The notes beneath the pieces are model-generated. The model made no database searches. It saw nothing but the letters and a program-made list of their open reading frames with translations, and was not told the DNA's origin. Both the position numbers and the translations under genes were made by a program. Below, piece after piece: positions 1 to 5,200 of a stretch of DNA of 9,233 nucleotides. The stretch lies in the NCBI GenBank assembly GCA_046349915.1, contig JAXMBL010000002.1, positions 1 through 9,233 on the forward strand, read 5' to 3'. Each line of letters opens with the position of its first letter. Within the stretch, counting starts at the first letter, position 1. The stretch comes from CAIXSC01 sp046349915 (GTDB lineage: Bacteria; Planctomycetota; Planctomycetia; Pirellulales; Pirellulaceae).

Positions 1-591
1 AAGCCTGGTACTGACGCCCCGAGCGGCCCAAAAGCCGCCTACGTCGCGGATGCAACGCTCACTCTGATACTCCAGCCCGTCCGATCCCATTCCGGCGACA
101 TCGACGCCGACGAATCGATTCCCTGAATAGGTACTTGCCGCTTCAATCTCGAGAGCCTTCACCGCAGGATCTGAAGCGTCAAATGCGGAACTGGCAAGAA
201 CGCGAAGAGGCTTCTCCCGGTTGATCAGTCGCGTTGTCTCAGTGCCAGGAAGGTACTGCTTTTCACACATTTCGTAATAGGTGAATGCTCTGTCGTCGTT
301 ACGGAACTGTGTGACATGCATGGCCTCGGCAAAATCTTGAAGCACATCAATTTCGTTATAGCAGACGCCCAGGAGCAGATGCTTCACGAAATCTCTCGGC
401 GACGCAGTGGAAACCCCCAGAAACAGTCTTTGAGCGGCAACTTCAGGAGTGGGAGCCGCTTCACGTTTGAATTCGAATGCAGCCAGCACCTGATCTGTGT
501 GTGACGCTGGTCGATTGAGAGCGTAAGCGAAGGCGCCCGCGAAGATGATTGCAGTGACGATGAAGACAACTGTAGCAAGTCGGCTTTTCAT
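1..591 (-). CDS. Membrane-anchored hypothetical protein, 3' end beyond window
   Basis: An open frame of 197 codons runs off the left edge without a stop. I do not recognise the family. The N terminus is a signal anchor or signal peptide: MKSR followed by a hydrophobic stretch at about residues 5-25 (LATVVFIVTAIIFAGAFAYA). The rest is soluble and mixed, with several Cys (in LGVCYNE, YEMCEKQ and SERCIRD) that could matter in an exported protein. ATG at 591 is chosen because GGAAG sits seven bases upstream and the hydrophobic segment then starts at once; an in-frame ATG at 606 would add five residues. The gene starts about 30 bases after the half attC at 620, so it is the first gene of the next cassette. 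Function unknown; existence fairly sure. Confidence 0.75.
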   Translation of the reverse strand, partial: MKSRLATVVFIVTAIIFAGAFAYALNRPASHTDQVLAAFEFKREAAPTPEVAAQRLFLGVSTASPRDFVKHLLLGVCYNEIDVLQDFAEAMHVTQFRNDDRAFTYYEMCEKQYLPGTETTRLINREKPLRVLASSAFDASDPAVKALEIEAASTYSGNRFVGVDVAGMGSDGLEYQSERCIRDVGGFWAARGVSTRL

Positions 592-619
592 GTTGGTGAC
601 TTCCATAAAACTACTTGCC

Positions 620-645
620 AAATAACGACGTCGGTAACCCGGCCG
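620..645 (-). repeat. Half attC site (L'-R' arm only)
   Basis: The plus strand reads AAATAACGACGTCGGTAACC and then CGGCC, matching the left arms of the full sites at 6218 and 7493 (GGTAACCCGGCGG). No complementary right arm follows. The sequence passes directly into the 260 bp repeat at 646. The site separates the gene at 1-591 from the fragment at 908. Either the R''-L'' arm was deleted or the neighbouring repeat replaced it. Confidence 0.55.
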
Positions 646-905
646 CGACCGAGAACGCGTCCATGGCGAGCATGCTGAGCGCCATTATCGTGAATCGAGA
701 TTGCTGATGCAATCCGCGTTTTGGTGACAGGCGATTCCTGTGCGATGAAGTTCGGCGCCGAACGATGCGACACGATCCCAGACGTGCGCCGAGTCCGTAT
801 TGGGGTGCGGCAAGTTGCTCGCGCGCGAGGAAGACTTCGCGTCTCGGACATGCAGTCGCGGAGCGACGACCGATAGTCGCCACGGGTTTCAAACCGTGGT
901 TTGAG
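646..905. repeat. Dispersed 260 bp element, copy 1
   Basis: This stretch aligns along its length with 3693-3951, with substitutions but the same order of blocks: CGACCGAGAAC at the start, TCGTGAATCGA, TGATGCAATC, GTGCGCCGAGTCCGTATT, then GTCGCGGAGCGACGACCGAT. It ends with two adjacent hairpins: GTCGC/GCGAC at 855-867 and CCACGG...CCGTGG at 880-899. Minus-strand reading gives KPVATIGRRSAT-like peptides, but the frame is not kept between the copies, so I treat it as non-coding. Both copies lie between a gene end and an attC or attC remnant. Confidence 0.75.
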
Positions 906-907
906 TT

Positions 908-1125
908 TCAAACGTCGTAGGCTTTGTAGGCGACAGCCGATTGCAAGAGGACGCCTTGCGTGTGGGTCGCTGCAACTTGGAAGCCAACGCTACCATCCCG
1001 TAGATTGAATTCCGCGGCTACGTAGCCCGCTCGCTTCGCGAGCGGAACGGACAGCACGCCGTAGCGAGCGACGTTATTATCCAAGTGGCTCGACGCCCCG
1101 CTGCAGTAGGCACGCCCGCGACTGG
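908..1125 (-). pseudogene. C-terminal fragment of an unidentified protein
   Basis: A minus-strand frame is open from the attC remnant at 1126 to a TGA at 908. It reads protein-like sequence, including DNNVARYGVLSVPLAKRAGY, then FNLRDGSVGFQV and a final VAYKAYDV. There is no start codon with a ribosome site, and the frame begins abruptly at the broken end of the attC, so the 5' part of the gene and the attC R' core were probably lost in one deletion. I do not recognise the family. The alternating hydrophobic pattern suggests a beta-rich C-terminal domain. A GTG at codon 26 of the fragment could start a short protein of about 47 residues, but I see no supporting Shine-Dalgarno. Confidence 0.5.
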
Positions 1126-1195
1126 GGTAACCCGGCGACGGCTTTGACTTGCGAGAACACGCGGTCCGCCGCTCCGGTTGACCGCTTTGTTCGCC
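1126..1195 (-). repeat. attC-like site lacking its R' core
   Basis: The right arm is identical in plan to the site at 7493: core GTTCGCC at 1189-1195, CGGTTGACC inner box, CCGCCG stem. The left arm keeps GGTAACCCGGCGACGG but ends there; the outer GCCGAAC core present in sister sites is replaced by unrelated sequence at the edge of the gene fragment. The extra C in the gene-side arm (GGTCAACC against GGTAACC) sets the orientation to the minus strand. Without the R' core it should not recombine normally. Confidence 0.75.
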
Positions 1196-1201
1196 GAGCC
1201 G

Positions 1202-1387
1202 TTACGGTTCCGCGATGCCGAGGTCGCGGCAGATCTTGCGGGCGAGAAACTCATTGATTTCCCGGTAGCGTGGAATGGCAGTAGTCGGGCCATTTTCGGG
1301 ATTGAAGTATACGCTGTGCTGGCCGTGCTCGCGCAGGAGGCGGCATTCGCTTGCCTCGACGCGACGGATCAATTCCTGCCGTTTCAT
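1202..1387 (-). CDS. hicA: HicA-family mRNA interferase toxin, orphan copy
   Basis: This 61-residue protein is the usual size for HicA, the small double-stranded-RNA-binding-fold toxin that cleaves mRNA and is neutralised by HicB. It begins MKRQELIRRVEASECRLLRE, continues GQHSVYFNPENG, where the His fits the HicA catalytic position, then IPRYREINEFLARKICRDLG, the strongly conserved C-terminal block. It is 52/61 identical to the copy at 7590. The ATG at 1387 matches the start block of the duplicated hicA region; an upstream ATG at 1453 would add 22 residues coming from hicB sequence in another frame. No intact hicB precedes it: only the last part of hicB remains, with an in-frame stop. Either this toxin is inactive or unexpressed, or it is neutralised by the HicB at 7757. 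Confidence 0.85.
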   Translation of the reverse strand: MKRQELIRRVEASECRLLREHGQHSVYFNPENGPTTAIPRYREINEFLARKICRDLGIAEP

Positions 1388-1473
1388 GGAGTGCTCAGGT
1401 TGAACGGCTCGCGGGCGACATTGCATTATCCAACAAGCGTCCGCTCGGCTCATGCGCGATTGGCTTCGAGGAT
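1369..1473 (-). pseudogene. hicB: hicB 3' remnant
   Basis: The plus-strand sequence matches the hicB 3' end at 7757-7861 at a constant offset of 6388 bases with no indels, then homology stops at about 1473. The reading frame that encodes EANRELAERTLVG in the intact copy here reads EANRA followed by TGA. Only about 35 of 78 codons are represented, so this antitoxin cannot be functional. Confidence 0.75.
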
Positions 1474-1595
1474 GGAGATGAGCATCCAGAACATAGCCAA
1501 TGCGAGGCGCTGGCGCGTAAAGAAAAGAGGGCCGCCGTGAGCACGACCTACCCTTATGTCTTGGAAGGATTATTCCGAAGCGGTGGGGGGGGACG
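1474..1595. other. Junction region between hicB remnant and istA remnant
   Basis: No gene is assignable here. The minus strand has a short open stretch reading LALAMFWMLISILEANRA into the hicB stump, hydrophobic but without a start or homologue I know. The segment from about 1556 (TGTCTTGGAAGG) to 1595 could be the non-coding left end of the IS21-family element, since istA normally starts shortly inside the IS end. A run of eight G (1585-1592) lies just before the istA start and acts as a very G-rich ribosome-binding region. Confidence 0.35.
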
Positions 1596-1740
1596 GTGTT
1601 GGATTACGAACTGATTCGCAGGAAGCACTATCGGGACGGGCAGAGCGCTCGGGCGATCGCGAAGGAACTGGGGGTGTCGCGGAAGTCGGTCGCGAAGGCG
1701 ATCCAGAATGCGGCTCCGCCCGGTTATCGCCAATCGAACG
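1596..1740 (+). pseudogene. istA: IS21-family transposase IstA, N-terminal remnant
   Basis: Starting at GTG 1596, the plus strand encodes MLDYELIRRKHYRDGQSARA, then IAKELGVSRKSVAKAIQNAA and PPGYRQ. This is the N-terminal helix-turn-helix of IS21-family IstA transposases, which bind the IS ends (established family knowledge). A full IstA is about 350-550 residues and is followed by the ATPase istB; here recognisable sequence stops after about 48 codons, where half an attC begins. The frame happens to stay open to 1850, antisense to the next gene, which I regard as meaningless. It is the only plus-strand coding signal in the window and points to an IS insertion followed by deletion. Confidence 0.75.
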
Positions 1741-1777
1741 CGCCGTCGCCGACTCAGCATGCATCGCTTGGTTCTGC
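1741..1777 (-). repeat. Half attC site (R''-L'' arm only)
   Basis: This matches the right arms of the full sites at 6830 and 2337: GCCGTCGCCGACTCAGCATG, then CATCGCTTGGTTCTGC, against GCTGTCGCCGCCTCGCGTG and CATGCGTTGGTTCGGC at the 6830 site. The core GTTCTGC is at 1771-1777, directly after the stop of the CbrC-like gene. The complementary L'-R' arm is missing and the istA remnant takes its place. Confidence 0.65.
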
Positions 1778-1778
1778 C

Positions 1779-2324
1779 TCATGTCGGTTGCCAAACGAAA
1801 TACGTCTTGTCGCACAACAGGCACTTGAAGAGACGGATCTCACGAAGTGATTCGGGCTTCAATTCAAAGTCCCAGTGTGGCTCGATGGGGCGCCGATCCC
1901 AGAATTGCTTCTGCGAAGGAACGCGTACCGATTCGTCGTAATCGGCGGGAACACCCACAAACTCACACCAGTCGCCACAGCAAAGAGGCCAATCCTCGCG
2001 TTGCATCATTAGCGGGATGTGTGGAATTCGATGGTATTGTTGGGCTGCGTTCTGTTTGTCGCTGGCATACGCGTTGATTAGCGTTTGGATTTCGCCTATC
2101 TCGTAATCGCTCTTGCGTACCAACCCAGCATTGATGCAGTCTGCACACGCAGCGAAAATCTCGGGTTCTTCGTCGGCCAACTGGGGATTGGCCGCTGCCG
2201 ATGGGGCGGCAATCTCACCGCGGTAGTTGTACGAAACAACGCCGGCACGTTCACAGCACTGGTATTCGCCGAGTCCGGACGATTCCAAGGGGGTTTCAGC
2301 GATGTATCGGAACGTGGTCCCCAT
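1779..2324 (-). CDS. CbrC family (UPF0167) protein
   Basis: This 181-residue protein follows the layout of E. coli CbrC (about 195 residues), a family tied to colicin E2 tolerance but without a known biochemical activity. Visible features in order: FRYIAETPLESSG near the start, matching F-x-Y-x-P-x-P-L; a CC pair in GEYQCCERAG; CADCI around residue 60, matching the family CPWCI; REDWPLCCGDWCEFVG, matching W-x-x-H-C-G-D-x-C-x-F-x-G; and a C-terminal LFKCLLCDK, matching LFRCLHCGK. The paired cysteines suggest metal binding. ATG 2324 is chosen because the TTG start at 2384 lies inside the attC at 2337-2429, leaving 12 bases between attC and start. No clear Shine-Dalgarno is present. The stop lies next to the half attC at 1771. 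Confidence 0.7.
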   Translation of the reverse strand: MGTTFRYIAETPLESSGLGEYQCCERAGVVSYNYRGEIAAPSAAANPQLADEEPEIFAACADCINAGLVRKSDYEIGEIQTLINAYASDKQNAAQQYHRIPHIPLMMQREDWPLCCGDWCEFVGVPADYDESVRVPSQKQFWDRRPIEPHWDFELKPESLREIRLFKCLLCDKTYFVWQPT

Positions 2325-2336
2325 CAGATTGTCATG

Positions 2337-2429
2337 GCGGAACGACCCGCAGCACGGGGCGGCGGGAGTTGACGTTAATTTCAAAGAAATCCCTGGCCAC
2401 CGCCGCTCCCGTGCATGCGATGGTTCGGC
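2337..2429 (-). repeat. attC site after the WD40 gene
   Basis: Imperfect palindrome of 93 bp with outer cores GCGGAAC (2337-2343) and GTTCGGC (2423-2429). The inner arms pair as GCAGCACGGGGCGGCGG on the left against GCATGCACGGGAGCGGCGG read on the minus strand. The gene-side arm carries two extra bases, T and A, absent from the other arm, as expected for extrahelical bases. It belongs to the same subtype as 6830 and 1741 (TGCATGCG box). Confidence 0.85.
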
Positions 2430-2435
2430 CTTTGC

Positions 2436-3557
2436 TCAATGGTCAGTCGGCGTCACCCAAATCCGAACAGTTCCGTCCCTGCTGCCCGCCGCCAGGGATT
2501 TGCCGTCTGGGCTGAACGCGACCACTTCGACCCGATCCGAGCTCGGTAGCGCCGCGAGTTGTTTTCCTGTCTCCGAGTCCCACACGCGCACGAGCATATC
2601 GCCGCCGGCCGTTGCTAAGCTTTTGCCGTCGGGGCTGAACACCACTCCTCGGACTGCTACCTTGAGGCCCTTGACTAGCGTTGTGTCCTTGCCGGTTTCC
2701 AAATCCCAGACTCGAATCGTCGCGCCGGTGTCGTTGAGGATAATACCCGCCGGGGCTCCACGACTTCCGGCCGTTATGGGAACTGCCACGCGCTTTCCAT
2801 CGGGACTGATCGCAACATCGGCGGCCGACGCCCACTCGCCGTATTTCGTCTCGGGCTTGACCGAGAAGTGGTGAAGGGGTTTGAGTGTTTCGGCATTCCA
2901 GACCCACACTTCGCCCGCCTCTTGCAGTTCCCCGCCGGCCCCGCCAGTTCCCACAACCAACAGGTTGCCATCCACACTCCAAGTTACCGAACTGACAACC
3001 GTCGAAAGCTTGTCTGACTGGTGGATGATTTTTCCGCTCTCGGTATCCCAGATGACGACAATGCCGCCAACAAACCCATGCCGTCCGCCCACTGCAGCAG
3101 TCGATCCTCCAGTCGCCAGCCGCTTCCCATCCGGGCTAAATGCCATTGCGAAGACATCTGGCCGGCCGGATGCAGACTTCTTCTGCCCGCGGTCGAGAAT
3201 AGGGTCGATCTGCGTCAGCAGCTTGTTGTCGGGAAAGGTGCTGATCGTGATCTTGCCCCAATAGTTGACTGCTACGCGCTTAAGATCCGCAGTAAAGGCG
3301 ACTACCGGACCTCCAGGGCCGGTGCGGGCGATCCCTTGCAAGTCCGCTAAATGTTTCCCCGCGACCGAATCCCAGACCCGGATCGACCGGTCGTCACTTG
3401 CAGTTGCTAGCGAGTTCCCATCGTCGGCCCAAGCCACAGTTGATACCCGCGATGTGTGTCCTTTGAGCACCACCGGTTCCGGTGAATCGTCAGCATTCCC
3501 AGGAATATTTACCAACGCAAATACAACAGCCAAAGTTATCATACCTAACGGTTTCAT
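2436..3557 (-). CDS. Exported WD40-repeat protein, seven-bladed propeller
   Basis: This 373-residue protein starts with a signal peptide (MKPLGMITLAVVFALVNIPG, then NADD) and continues as WD40 repeats to the C terminus. I count seven: GHTSRVSTVAW...IRVWD; VVAFTADLKRVAV...; FAMAFSPDGKRLATGG...VVIWD; SSVTWSVDGNLLVVGT...VWVWN; ADVAISPDGKRVAV...IRVWD; RGVVFSPDGKSLATAGG...VRVWD; VEVVAFSPDGKSLAAGS...VRIW. That is one full beta-propeller, so the protein is probably a secreted or periplasmic interaction scaffold; the partner is unknown. No enzymatic domain is attached. ATG 3557 has AAGGAC upstream at proper spacing and is followed at once by the signal peptide; an extension to 3725 would run through an attC. 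The stop is six bases before the attC core at 2429. Confidence 0.93.
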   Translation of the reverse strand: MKPLGMITLAVVFALVNIPGNADDSPEPVVLKGHTSRVSTVAWADDGNSLATASDDRSIRVWDSVAGKHLADLQGIARTGPGGPVVAFTADLKRVAVNYWGKITISTFPDNKLLTQIDPILDRGQKKSASGRPDVFAMAFSPDGKRLATGGSTAAVGGRHGFVGGIVVIWDTESGKIIHQSDKLSTVVSSVTWSVDGNLLVVGTGGAGGELQEAGEVWVWNAETLKPLHHFSVKPETKYGEWASAADVAISPDGKRVAVPITAGSRGAPAGIILNDTGATIRVWDLETGKDTTLVKGLKVAVRGVVFSPDGKSLATAGGDMLVRVWDSETGKQLAALPSSDRVEVVAFSPDGKSLAAGSRDGTVRIWVTPTDH

Positions 3558-3598
3558 TGTCCGTCCTTCCGCATAGGGGGCGCTCAATCGACTGCAAG

Positions 3599-3689
3599 GC
3601 CGAACGATCAGCACCCTCCGGTCGCCGAGGTGAGGCAGGAACTCGAAAATCGATCCGACCGACGGCTCCGGTTCACCGCCATGTTGGCG
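3599..3689 (-). repeat. attC site upstream of the WD40 gene
   Basis: A 91 bp imperfect palindrome with cores GCCGAAC (3599-3605) and GTTGGCG (3683-3689). Its central part (GAGGTGAGGCAGGAACT, GAAAATCGATCCGACCG) is almost identical to the site at 8738, so the two form a subtype. The site directly abuts the 260 bp element at 3693, which separates it from the gene it terminates (4051-4467). Confidence 0.8.
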
Positions 3690-3692
3690 TGC

Positions 3693-3951
3693 CGACCGGG
3701 AACCTGTCCACTGCGAACATGCCAAGTGTCATTGTCGTGAATCGATACGGGTGATGCAATCGGTGTTTGGTAACAGGCAATCCCCATACGATGGATCGCA
3801 GTACCGACCGACGCGACACGAACCCTGGCGTGCGCCGAGTCCGTATTTGGGAGCGGCAATTCGATCGCTCGCGTGGATGACTCGATGTCTCAGAAAAGTA
3901 GTCGCGGAGCGACGACCGATGGTAGCCACGGGTTTTAACCCGTGGTTTGAG
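3693..3951. repeat. Dispersed 260 bp element, copy 2, with REP-like hairpins
   Basis: This copy aligns with 646-905. It ends with GTCGCGGAGCGAC (3901-3913, five-base stem) and GGTAG followed by the perfect palindrome CCACGGGTTTTAACCCGTGG (3926-3945). A GTAG tetranucleotide just before a hairpin is the layout of REP sequences acted on by REP-associated tyrosine transposases (RAYTs); that assignment is inference. No T-run follows the hairpin on either strand, so a classical intrinsic terminator is unlikely. The element lies about 100 bases after the stop of the gene at 4051. Confidence 0.75.
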
Positions 3952-4050
3952 GGGCTGGAGAACAGCGGGCGTGTGAAGCGACCGTGCATGATGAGCAGTG
4001 GTGAGTGGACTCTTGAACATCGTCGTCGATCCCACGCGGCGGCGACCGCA
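3952..4050. other. 3' untranslated stretch of the 4051-4467 cassette
   Basis: I see no gene and no attC arm in these 99 bases. They separate the stop codon of the membrane protein gene from the 260 bp repeat, so the whole repeat belongs to the same cassette as that gene. Confidence 0.4.
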
Positions 4051-4467
4051 TCAACACCCTCGCCAAGTACCAAATAGTTGGGCCATCCCGAACACTCCCC
4101 AGTACAACCACCAAAACACAATTTGCATGAGATTCAGCAGTTGCAGTTGCGTCTTGGAAGCCTGGCGTTTCGATTTCATGAATTGCAGTGTAGCAACGAC
4201 AAAAACGACACCACACGTCCACAACACACTAAGCGGAAAGAACCATGGTCCAAACTCCATTGTCAGCGTCAAAAGCCAACCTTCCGGTGAAGTTAAGTTC
4301 GGTTGCCCTGTGAGCCAACGTCCCACGATGGCCATACAAACCCCCGCCATGACGGCCAACGGAAAATGGACCTGAAATTGAAGCCTACGCGACAAACATC
4401 GACCGCACACTTCTACCGCCCTGGCGCCGCTTTCCGGACTCTCGTATGGATTTGGGACTTTAATCAC
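4051..4467 (-). CDS. Small NPYESP membrane protein
   Basis: This 138-residue protein starts MIKVPNPYESPESG, with the NPYxxP motif that I recall at the N terminus of many planctomycete membrane proteins, function unknown. The hydrophobic segments lie at about residues 35-54 (HFPLAVMAGVCMAIVGRWL), 65-105 (two stretches around GPWFFPLSVLWTCGVVFVV) and 114-134 (LNLMQIVFWWLYWGVFGM), so three or four transmembrane helices in the inner membrane. The start is GTG at 4467; only weak ribosome-binding sequence precedes it, but the motif starts right there and the attC of the previous cassette (4478) is ten bases upstream. It neighbours a second NPYE-P protein at 4562, yet the two share little beyond the motif. 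No enzymatic signature is visible. Confidence 0.82.
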   Translation of the reverse strand: MIKVPNPYESPESGARAVEVCGRCLSRRLQFQVHFPLAVMAGVCMAIVGRWLTGQPNLTSPEGWLLTLTMEFGPWFFPLSVLWTCGVVFVVATLQFMKSKRQASKTQLQLLNLMQIVFWWLYWGVFGMAQLFGTWRGC

Positions 4468-4477
4468 TTGATGACCC

Positions 4478-4567
4478 GACGAACGACGCGGTGAACTGGG
4501 CCGCCGCGAACGAATGTTCTTTCAAAATCCGCGCGGCCCGCGGCTCCGGTTGAAACGATTGTCATGC
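4478..4567 (-). repeat. attC site between the two NPYE-P genes
   Basis: Palindrome of 90 bp with left core GACGAAC (4478-4484) and a degenerate right core GTCATGC (4561-4567; GTC instead of GTT). The inner arms pair as GGTGAACTGGGCCGCCGCG against GTTTCAACCGGAGCCGCG on the minus strand, with an extra C on the gene side. The stop codon of the gene at 4562 lies inside the right core. The loop-flanking stem CCGCGGCTCCGGTTGAA groups it with the site at 8106. Confidence 0.8.
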
Positions 4568-4996
4568 GAATTGTAGCAATAGACTTTCCGTCGTATTCAG
4601 AACAGCGATAGCCGCAATGACCCACGCGATCGTCGCAACAATCCCAAGAAAAATTCCGGCGAGCGGAAGAATTGCCGAAACTCGCTCGCGTCTTGCGCAT
4701 CGTAAACCTGAAAGCCCAAGAACCAGGCTCGCGCTTCCGACGAAAAAGACTATCAGGCAACCAATTCGAGCGAGCCATGCGTGAATCAGGACGATGCCCG
4801 GAGTACGATCGGCATGCGCCCAAATCTGTACTGCCAAAAGTATCGCGATTGGCGCAACAATTAGGACGGTCCCAGCCATGATGAGTGATGCGAGGCCTAA
4901 ATCGCGGGATCGGCGAACGACGGATGCTTCGCTTGAGTCAACATGCGTTTCGGCTTTGCACATTGTTGCGGGTGCTTCATACGGATTTGATTGCAC
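4562..4996 (-). CDS. Small NPYEAP membrane protein
   Basis: With GTG 4996 as start the protein is 144 residues and begins VQSNPYEAPATMCKAETHVD, sharing the NPYE-P opening with its downstream neighbour. Three hydrophobic segments follow, around LASLIMAGTVLIVAPIAILL, RIGCLIVFFVGSASLVLGLS and LAGIFLGIVATIAWVIAAIA, each long enough to cross the membrane. Basic residues (RRSRD, RCARRER) flank the helices. GTG 4996 is preferred because GAGGA precedes it and the motif begins two codons later; starting at 5071 would put codons inside the attC at 5005. The frame ends at TGA 4562 inside the next attC core. Function unknown. Confidence 0.82.
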   Translation of the reverse strand: MQSNPYEAPATMCKAETHVDSSEASVVRRSRDLGLASLIMAGTVLIVAPIAILLAVQIWAHADRTPGIVLIHAWLARIGCLIVFFVGSASLVLGLSGLRCARRERVSAILPLAGIFLGIVATIAWVIAAIAVLNTTESLLLQFA

Positions 4997-5004
4997 GCTT
5001 CCTC

Positions 5005-5130
5005 GCCTAACGTCCAGGTTAACCCGCACGGAAAAGCGGCGCGAACCACGACAGACATTCATTTTGGGCAACGGCTTGAACAGCGAAAAGACTGCCGCCT
5101 GTTCGTGACGGGTCGAACCGCGTTTTGGGC
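5005..5130 (-). repeat. Long attC site, 126 bp, most canonical core
   Basis: The left core GCCTAAC (5005-5011) reads GTTAGGC on the minus strand, an exact match to the GTTRRRY consensus. The right end reads GCCCAAAAC on the minus strand, slightly off consensus. The inner arms pair GGTTAACCCGCACGG with GGTTCGACCCGTCACG, with an extra C and T in the gene-side arm, and pairing continues into GCGGC/GCCGC. The long loop makes it larger than the other sites. It ends about 70 bases after the 299-residue gene. Confidence 0.75.
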
Positions 5131-5200
5131 CTGACCTGTGCCACTACTACGTCCCCGTATTCTCAACTCGGCTGCCCTGCCCGCGCCACCTCGGCGTAAT

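Noticed and set aside
1178..1540. Plus-strand frame of 120 codons with a near-copy at 7242-7760
   Set aside because: It is antisense to hicA and hicB; its repetition only reflects the duplicated toxin region.
2325..2384. TTG start at 2384 for the CbrC-like gene
   Set aside because: Those 20 codons are the attC itself (MKLTSTPAAPCCG); the family homology starts after 2324.
2227..2874. Plus-strand frame of 215 codons
   Set aside because: It crosses an attC and is antisense to the WD40 repeats; SGLN-type repeats in it are mirror images of the SPDGK codons.
3558..3725. Upstream extension of the WD40 gene to 3725
   Set aside because: It would read through a complete attC and place 56 residues before an obvious signal peptide with its own ribosome site.
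3926..3945. Perfect palindrome as an intrinsic terminator
   Set aside because: There is no T-run after the stem on either strand; the GTAG prefix and repetition fit a REP-like element better.
4997..5071. Upstream start at 5071 for the NPYEAP gene
   Set aside because: It lies within the attC at 5005-5130, and the GTG at 4996 has a Shine-Dalgarno and the family motif.
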